From Diploscapter coronatus (lineage: Eukaryota > Nematoda > Chromadorea > Rhabditida > Rhabditidae), in contig OZ038422.1 of NCBI GenBank assembly GCA_964036155.1, positions 24,885,201 to 24,949,200 of the forward strand: 64,000 nt of DNA, given 5' to 3'. Positions 56,601 to 64,000 of the stretch are shown in pieces. How positions within the stretch are numbered: position 1 is the first letter of the stretch; every line of letters starts with the position of its first letter. Both the position numbers and the translations under genes were made by a program. A model generated the notes under the pieces. That model saw nothing but the letters and a program-made list of their open reading frames with translations. It did no database searches and was not told the origin of the DNA.

Positions 56601-58591
56601 GTAATATTCCGTCACAATTAATGCAAAACCATTCGTATTTCTTTCGTTCACAATAACGACCTCGAATCGATAAAGGACAAACAAGAATTGCTTTAACCCG
56701 TTTTTTCGGTTTCGTTGTAGAGAGAGTTTGATTTATGGTACATTTGAATCGACACATCTTTTGCACTCTTCTGACTTCTTCCAAGTAATCGGTAATGATG
56801 TACGAGGGATTGACGTAGCGGCAAATTCTATTACCAACAAGTACATCTTCACTTTCGACTATTTCTGGTTGAATATCAACATCAACGAAAATGCATGGTA
56901 TGTTACTCGTGTTACTCTCTTCAACTAGATCGATGAATAATTTCTTATTCTCCACCAATAAGTTAGGATCCTTCCAGGAGCAGAAGAACACATAACATTC
57001 TTTTATCTTGTTTATCATCCGTAAAGTATCCAGCGACATTCCTCTTCCTAGATAGTGCGCTCCTTGTTTTTGTATCCACGCAGCAAAGTCAATCTTGTCG
57101 CGAGATGATCTCAAAGAATTTATGAAGTCATTAACTTCAGATCGGGATGCAGGAGAATTTTCGTAATCCTTAATAATATTATAAATCTCTTCCGAGGACA
57201 ACAACGTTCCATTTCGAATGGCAACAATTGTCGTCTTCAATTTCGTTTTGATATCAGCTTGAGCGCTTTCGACTATTCGTCTTTGTTTCGAAACAGATTC
57301 AATGACATCATTCATGATACAGTAGGAGTATTTTTTAAAATCATTATACACGTCGTTTAGCTCACGTATGCTTTCGTTCATTTCGTCAAAAGCTCGAACT
57401 GTCTCGTTGATAGCATATCCGTCGATCGAATTTACTATACAATCTGACTTAATATTGTCGACATGCGTTTTAATTGCAGATAGCGGCGTTAGAGTATAGC
57501 AAATAGGGACTCCCTTTCCATTAATGGCCCTAATGACACGATCTGGCAAACTCCTCATGAATATACCTGCCTGATCAAAATCCTGTGGCACATCACCACC
57601 GTCTGACAGGACATCAGCGTGAAGTTCGAATTGAAACTCACGTAATTTATCATTTACATCTTTTTTGTATTCTACGCGACCAGATCCACCAACATCTAAT
57701 TGGGCTATCTTTGCCTAAAGCAATCACTTTTATGATTGACTAATGATTAGTTTCATAAATCTATAAATTAATGATACATTTGCATCCAGGACTGGGACCG
57801 AAATGAAATTACGAGCCCATAAATTCGAATTATGTGCTAATTTTTTTTTTAAGAATCAAGTTCGTAATTTCATTTCGGTCCCAGCTCAGGATTTGGTGAC
57901 TCATAATAAATACCTTGAGTGCTGCTTTAATCTCCTTTTCATTATCGCCTTCTTCTTTAGTATATTTTACTATGGCGATTACGATGGCTCCCCATTGGAT
58001 TCCACTTACAAAATGAGTGGCATTTCGCATGTTAGTGACTGAAGCAGGTGATGGCAGAAGTGAAATCACATTACGATGATTGATATCTATCGATTCACTC
58101 TAAAAATAGCCTCCTAAACTATTACTAAAATGGTTTGACAAACTTTTGTTGTTATTTTGCATACTAAGGTAGCACTTGATTCGCGCGCTGATTTTGATGT
58201 GAAATTGAGGTACCTTCCGTGTCCACCGACTTCTACTACTCCAGAAAGAAACGACACCTAGAGATATCATAAATTTGACGGATCGTATAAAAATTGAAAA
58301 TGCTTTTTTATCCTTATTTTAATATCCCTAACTTATCTCATAGAATCGCGATAACACGGAAAATTTGTTATTTCATACCATAAGCTCTCCTCCGATTTCG
58401 AGCTTATCGAGCTTTTCTTTCATCGTATCATTGTAAATATATCTCAAATCAATATGCTCATTAGCAGCTATATTTTTTTCTTTCTCTAGCAGTCTATTCT
58501 CGAATATTCCAGTTCCACGAAAGCTATCAGTATGGGCATCGTACAAGTCACCAAGTTGAGCAACTCGACCAAGTGCCTGGCGAGTTGTCAT
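53642..58591 (-). CDS. SNTX-domain P-loop GTPase, gene X'
   Basis: Exons 58591-58379, 58257-58144, 58099-57914, 57714-56233, 56191-55878, 55704-55647, 55577-55087, 54878-54753, 54700-54577, 54448-54236, 53923-53642; in phase, about 1,200 aa, no internal stop. Seven of eleven exons have exactly the same length as in X. Domain order is the same: SNTX start (RQALGRVAQLGDLYD), helical/thioredoxin-like middle, GETGVGKSTW and IDTPGIGD in the GTPase, Cys-rich module, coiled coil. The SNTX part and the last exon differ most from X, while the GTPase and Cys-rich parts are close. The C-terminal tail after the shared RYFDYSQYR region is unrelated to that of X (ends FRNWLLDSVR). Confidence 0.85.
57792..57884. 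repeat. foldback MITE in intron 3 of gene X'
   Basis: CTGGGACCGAAATGAAATTA at 57792 is repeated in reverse ending 57884, with a short AT-rich loop (93 bp in all). CAGGA occurs on both sides and may be a target duplication, though two extra bases sit on the right. The homologous intron in gene X is only 55 bp and lacks it. Confidence 0.8.
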
Positions 58592-59158
58592 TTCGCCTTA
58601 CGAAATACTGAAACGAATGCAAAAAATTATGCCATAGGCATATAAAAATGCAAGCCAAATGATGATTATGTAATCATAGAAAAGGAAATAATCTAATGCA
58701 CATCACAAGGTAGACTTTTAACCTAAAGTCCTCTTTTCATGATGAAACTAGTATAGTATTTTGTTGATATTTCAGAGCGCTTTCTAACTATGTAAAAGTC
58801 GTCTGCCTTTGAGTAGATTGATTAGATTTTTACGACTTTTCAGCGATTGAAAGTTCATTTTTTGTATTCACTTATAAACGCTTATTATGTACTTGTCATA
58901 TTTTAAGCCAAATGTTAGAAAAAATCGACATCCGCCTGCGAAATTGAAATTATTTTCACACCTAATCGAATTCTTGACAGAAAATGCAATAGAGATAGAG
59001 ATCACAGAGAAATACCTAAAACGCCCGTCAAATTAGAATATGATTGAAATTTGAAAAAAAAATCGTTTCATAATAGCGAATAACCAATCGATAACAAGGA
59101 GAATCATTTCAAAAATAGTGAAATTGATCAAAATGAATAATGATAAGAGCAAAAAGCT

Positions 59159-59278
59159 GGCCCCCTGTATTAGGTACCGTATAGGCACCGGCTCTTTTCT
59201 TATTTCTCCCCTTTGCCTACACTCTCTCGCCCTAAAATCCAGTGCCGGTGCCCATGCGGTGCCTAATACAGGGGGCCC
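59159..59278. repeat. hAT-like MITE in the 5' intron of gene X'
   Basis: Ends are GGCCCCCTGTATTAGG and its reverse complement, about 118 bp apart. AAAAAGCT flanks both sides, an 8-bp duplication as made by hAT-family transposases. The left arm at about 41990 has a single uninterrupted site. The interior is pyrimidine-rich and non-coding. Confidence 0.8.
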
Positions 59279-59996
59279 AAAAAAGCTAGGAGAGTCGTAA
59301 AAAAAATTCTTACCCTATCGGCGCCTGTCCGACGATATTCTAAAGATAACAAGGGGCAAATTTGAAAGAATGGCGAATTATTTCTCTAATAAATGAGCTA
59401 CAATCACTATCATAAGAGGAAGTTCAAAATCGAAGAATATTATTAGCAACTTTACAATTTTCAAGCAAACTATTTGAATGAATACACTGCGTGTCAAAAG
59501 TATATAAAACATTAAAGTTTATTAGGGTGTTCCAGATTTAGGATAATCAATAATTAATATTTTATTTTTTTTCCATATTATTCTACGCTCTCAAGTTACC
59601 TATTCCCAAAATTTTCGATCGACTGAGTGCGAAACAAATTTCATGAATACGTTTACACCATCTGGGTATGCGATTTTTATTAAAAATCATAATAATTTTA
59701 TGCATGTTCAAATGTTAAAAAATCACCATTCATTGAAGAAAGAAATTTTATACTCTGACTAGTTACTGATAAGGAAATATTGAAGAACATTGAGAAAGAA
59801 ACCAATTGCAATTTGAATGTTTGAAATAATAATGAACAAAGATTTTTTCATTGAATATCGGATGAGTTCAATTAGTCGATAATTTTACTACAATGCTTTA
59901 CATATTGTCAGTTTCGTTCAGTATTTATTTATAAATCGATTTTGGAATCGGAGAAGTAACCGAATAAAGGTGAAGATAGTTGTTGATAATAAATTT

Positions 59997-61440
59997 TTGA
60001 TCTTCATGATATTTTATTTGCCAAAACATATTTATGAAGATTTTCCTGATCGCCGATGTTCCTTTCGAAATTTGGTTTTCTTCGCGCGTTGCTCATTTGG
60101 TGCCCTAAAATTACAATAAAAATTCTTATGAAATAATTTTTTCATGTTGTCATAATATTGCAACATTACTTTAATTCAGATGACGTCATAATATCATAAC
60201 GTCGTCAATATTTTTAATGGAGTCACGAATTAATTATGTGAATACTTTCTCGTACCTGAACGAGTTTGACGTACTCCGGCTTGTTGGCGGCGAAGTCGAC
60301 GAGCAGCTTGCGTGTCGTCGGGCCGAGTCCCACGCGAATCGCCGTACGAGCCAGCCAGTACGAACTTCAAACGATATTTGTCAATTTGGAACCCCGCTTG
60401 ATATAACCAAATAGTTTTAGAACAATTTTCTATCCTACCAAGCAAATTTGTAGTCAGGATGATATCATGACACGGGACATAGACGAAATAAGTTGGAATG
60501 CGATATCTTTTCTCATACTATTTTATTATTTTATTGCTCTTGTAGCACGATGCCGTGCAGTTTCAGGATAAGAACTCATTTTACTACAAACTTGTTAAAT
60601 AATGATGAAAACTTGCACACCTCTGTGATATTTTGTTGCAGTTCTGTTTGACGAGGACGAGATGCCAGATGGTGATGCCGATCAGCACCACGGAGGCCAC
60701 GTTCAACGCCAAAGGCACTGACACCGCCAGCAGCAGCCACGGCGAATGGCTGTTCAGAAGCTGGAGGGATGAAACGATTAGAATATACATTTTATAATAG
60801 AAGATCCGGATTTTCTATTTGAAAACATAACATGTCCAAGATTTTAAGGACAGAAGAAATAAGTGCTTCATCATTATTGTAGGGCATGGACTGAAACATG
60901 ATCAAAGAAACCTTTAAAGTTATGCAAATTTTGATCATACTCATATACTCTATCATGCACATTTCTATGGATTAGGCTAGATCATCTCGTTTCCTTGGTC
61001 TCGAAAAAACTTTTAGGCAGAACATCTTCAAGTTGTACTTGACTCACTTCAGCGCAATCCTTTTCGAGATCCATTTTGCCGATCTTCGCCAAGTCGAAAT
61101 GATAAATGAGTCATTCTTACGACTGTTTGAATGTATTCAAATTTATTTCTCAAAAATAACAATTTCAACTTGATAACACGAGAAAATCAACAGTCACTAA
61201 TATTTTTCTTGAGAAAAGGAAAATAAAATCAGTCTCTCCAAAGCACGTTGACTTGGTCGGTTCTGTAGCGCTGAGTTACGGTAGTCTTCTCCATTTTACC
61301 GTAGAGCTTTTGGTCTAGAAGTTTAAAAAATCATCATTGTTCAGGTTTTTTAAATCAAAAAAGAATGATTTATTTTATAAATTTTCTTCCTCTAAAAGGT
61401 ATTACTTTCTAAAACTAATAAAAAATCGTAATTTTTGAAA
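59997..61440. repeat. segmental duplication, copy B
   Basis: This is the counterpart of 38848-40245 and probably the source locus, because the OSGEP exon it contains is joined to the rest of that gene here. It abuts the end of the right inverted arm. Confidence 0.85.
60093..61074 (-). CDS. small single-pass membrane protein, copy B
   Basis: Exons 61074-61048, 60760-60621, 60364-60256, 60104-60093; 95 aa and the same predicted protein as copy A. It begins about 155 bp after the OSGEP stop on the same strand, with an AATAAA-like signal in the gap (reverse of TTTATT near 61140). That spacing is compatible with a nematode operon, though trans-splicing cannot be seen from the sequence. Function unknown: one membrane helix, then a basic conserved half. 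Confidence 0.7.
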
Positions 61441-64000
61441 ATTCCCAAGAAAACCTACCCAACATCAGCTCCCCCACTCTAGCGATCATTGCTCCATTGT
61501 CGATGCAGAATCGCTCATCCGTCGCGAACAAGTGAGCGCCTCTTTCTTTGCACATTTGTTCCGCCATTTCCTGGAAATTTTCTATCGTTTTCGTTGGAAA
61601 ATAAAAACTTTATAAGTTCATATCCAGCTTATACATTTAGAAATTAGACTTTTCAGACAAAATAGTCTTGATAAAAAGAAAAAGTATGAAGATTTCAATA
61701 TGCGAAAACGCAGATTTTAAGAAAATAAGAAAACGAAATGAAAATTACCTGCAATCTCAAATTGCATCCGACGCCCCCAACAATCAGCAACTCTTCGCTG
61801 CCGCAATGAGCCATTGCCCGCTCCGTGATTTCGATCAACATCGCGAAGATTGTTTCCTGAAGAAGGATTCATAAAATAAGAAGAAAATCTTTCAAATTCT
61901 ATTATTCTCAATCTTGTTTTAAAGAAAGTTCCTCATACTTTTTCCTATTTCCAAATAAGGGAAAAGATTATTTAAATATAAATTAGAAGTAGGCTATTTA
62001 TTAACATATCTATTAGGAGTAAAGTCGGAATAGAATAGGTTGTGATCGAAGTTAGTATAGTTAGAAGACTGCATTAATATGGTTTTATGAGAGATGCAGT
62101 AAGACTCACAAAGATAGAATAACATTGAACTTATATAATATTTCACATATTAATAAATAATGAGAATATGAAAATCATGGAATTTTAGGAAAATGAAGTA
62201 TCAATTTTCTAAAAATATCATAAAACATCTCATAGCATTCTCTTTAAAATTATTATTTTTAGAAATTGTAAGAATCGCTTTTTATGCATTTTTGTTTTCA
62301 AAAATATTACCTGCAACGAAAAGCACAGATCCTCCTTAGTATATTCTCCTTTCTGAATCAATTTGGGTCCCCTCTCCTCGATGAAAGTCAGAATTCCCGA
62401 GAAAGAGACATCCATGCCCTTGACCGTGTAGGGCAGTTCGAGGTACTTCGAGCCTGCAAATCTTCTTCTTTGAAGGGAAAAACATGAGATTTTGAATGTT
62501 TATTTAAAAATTTCCTTTCAGAAATGCTATCCAGAAAACACTAGGGATATAAAGAAAAGTTGAAGCCTACTATCACAATTTTTCATATTCTTCTCTTCTT
62601 TATGGACACAAATTAATAAATGATCAAGTTTCTCTTTTTTTTTTTTTTTTAAATAAACTATTTCTTATCACATCAAGTATTGAATTACAAATTATAATAA
62701 AAAAGTTTAAAAACGAAATAAAATAACCTTTCTTAGCAGCCTGTTCGATGTTGTACCCCGGACTAGGATCGTTTGGAAGCATGATGCACCTAGCGAATCT
62801 GTCCAGGCAATTCCCAACCGCGATGTCGATCGTCTCTCCGAATATACGGTAGCGCTGATTTGAATATGAGATAACCTAAACCTTCTTTTTATTTAGAATT
62901 ATTTTATTGCGAAAAAACAGAAGAACTAATTTTCATTGAAAAATTTGTTATTTAATGGAAAATGAAACGTATCTCAGAAAGATATGGTTTTGAATGTCTA
63001 GATATTGAAGTTTATTTAGAATCACTATATTCTTAAGACGGCTGAAATTACTAGCATTTAGGAAAAAAGATTGTACATTACAGAAAAGTGAAACATATTC
63101 AAAAATAGCAATCCTAGATTTATCATAACTGGGTATTCATGATCTTTAAAATAAAAAAGATAAAATTGCAGTAATTCGAAAACCCACCTGAGTATTTCCT
63201 CCTGAGACATACAGTACGACAGGGTTTTCGGCTCCAGTGATCAATCGGCCCATTTCGATGTGGCCGACGCAGTGGTTGACCGGTAGAATCGGCACATTCC
63301 AGGCCTGAGACAATGTTCGAGCCACGATCGCTCCGACCTGAACATTTTGAATTTTCTTTTAGAAAATAAAACAATGAAGAGGAAGAAAAACTGAAAATTC
63401 AGATTCAAAACATTTTGCGAGTATTATTTGGTTGGTACCTGAAGCGGCGCCCCCATTCCTGGTCCTTTTGTGAAGGCAATACCATGGATCTCGACTTTAG
63501 GATCATGAATCTGAGCCTCGGCTAAAGCTTTGGACACGAGTTTGACGATCTGAAAAGGTTATTGTTTAGCCTGTAATTTTTTGTAAAAAGACGGCATAAT
63601 CAATACATTGATAATAGTTTCACTAATTTCTCCTGCATTCTTTAGAACCATATTCAATTTTCTTTAGTAAATTATATATTTTCAAGAAACGGTATTTTAG
63701 TTCCATTAACAATACTTTATCATTCGATTATTTCATCTCTTCATGAAACATATTCTATTTGTTTACAAAATTAGGAAAATTCCCACCTGCTGCCTATGAT
63801 GAACGGCGGTTTCGCTGGGTCGGAATCCCTCTCCCGGTGGGGCGTGGAACGTCTCTCGGGGATTTGCAAGCACAACCCCGTTTCTGATTATGCCGACCTG
63901 AAAAAGTTGAGGCTTAATTTCTAAATTTTGAAGCTTTTTTTAATACTAAATTACATGTATCGAGTCGTGATTTTTTACATTATTGAAAAAATCCAGTATT
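61229..64000 (-). CDS. OSGEP: tRNA N6-threonylcarbamoyladenosine synthase OSGEP/KAE1 (5' end outside window)
   Basis: Exons seen: 63897-63787, 63549-63439, 63337-63188, 62875-62728, 62453-62311, 61856-61749, 61570-61459, 61314-61229, all in phase and ending YRTD...LWRD. The first exon(s) lie beyond 64000. Marks of the Kae1/TsaD ASKHA fold: [30 protein letters not shown], the metal-binding [48 protein letters not shown], and IDNGAMIA. The protein is the catalytic subunit of the KEOPS/EKC complex, which puts the threonylcarbamoyl group on A37 of ANN-decoding tRNAs in the cytosol or nucleus. The seen part runs from near residue 40 to the end. Confidence 0.95.

Larger units (their letters stand above)
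53642..59990. repeat. right arm of large inverted duplication
   Basis: This is the reverse counterpart of 41300-50396. It ends at about 59990, where copy B of the direct duplication begins within about 10 bases, so two duplication boundaries coincide. It contains gene X', its 5' UTR exon (59339-59314) and two small elements absent from the left arm. Confidence 0.85.

Overview
The window is animal genomic DNA, AT-rich and gene-sparse, and most likely nematode. The reasons are small introns with TTTTCAG/TTTTTAG acceptors, a levamisole-receptor-modulator (MOLO-1) type gene, a KLP-6-type kinesin-3, and palindromic repeats flanked by TTAA. No bacterial-style operon, rRNA or CRISPR was seen. Gene models were assembled by hand from splice signals, reading phase and protein resemblance; exon edges are single-base estimates.

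Left part (1-19 kb): a plus-strand MOLO-1/TPM-like membrane protein gene (970-8019) converges on a minus-strand core-1 beta-1,3-galactosyltransferase (T-synthase) gene (18980-9645, 13 coding exons, about 433 aa). 19-26.3 kb is a long stretch with no convincing gene, only one candidate exon and one inverted-repeat element.

26.3-31.4 kb is a minus-strand tandem array of small tetraspan proteins whose cytoplasmic tails carry paired PPxY-type (WW-domain-binding) motifs: two ordinary copies (T1, T2), a third (T3) with two tandem, equal-length, in-phase terminal exons, and a truncated broken copy. A plus-strand single-pass membrane protein gene (31688-32898) follows, then a minus-strand kinesin-3 gene resembling KLP-6/KIF28 (38258-33450).

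38.9-61.4 kb is a young, rearranged block. Two genes of about 1,220 and 1,200 aa face each other (42557-50396 plus, 58591-53642 minus). They have the same exon plan, and each encodes an N-terminal stonustoxin-family (SNTX) domain, a helical/thioredoxin-like middle, a P-loop GTPase, a Cys-rich module and coiled coils. Both read through intact. Their inverted arms are separated by mobile elements (TTAA-flanked palindromic elements, foldback elements, a tRNA-derived SINE with a perfect 15-bp target duplication), and each arm reveals the empty site of insertions in the other. Flanking the arms is a direct duplication (38.9-40.2 kb and 60.0-61.4 kb) of a small membrane-protein gene with the last exon of the neighbouring OSGEP/KAE1 gene. 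In the left copy that OSGEP exon is orphaned, which shows the direction of copying.

Right edge (61.2-64 kb): the minus-strand OSGEP/KAE1 gene (tRNA t6A synthesis), whose 5' end lies outside the window, followed after about 155 bp by the small membrane-protein gene.
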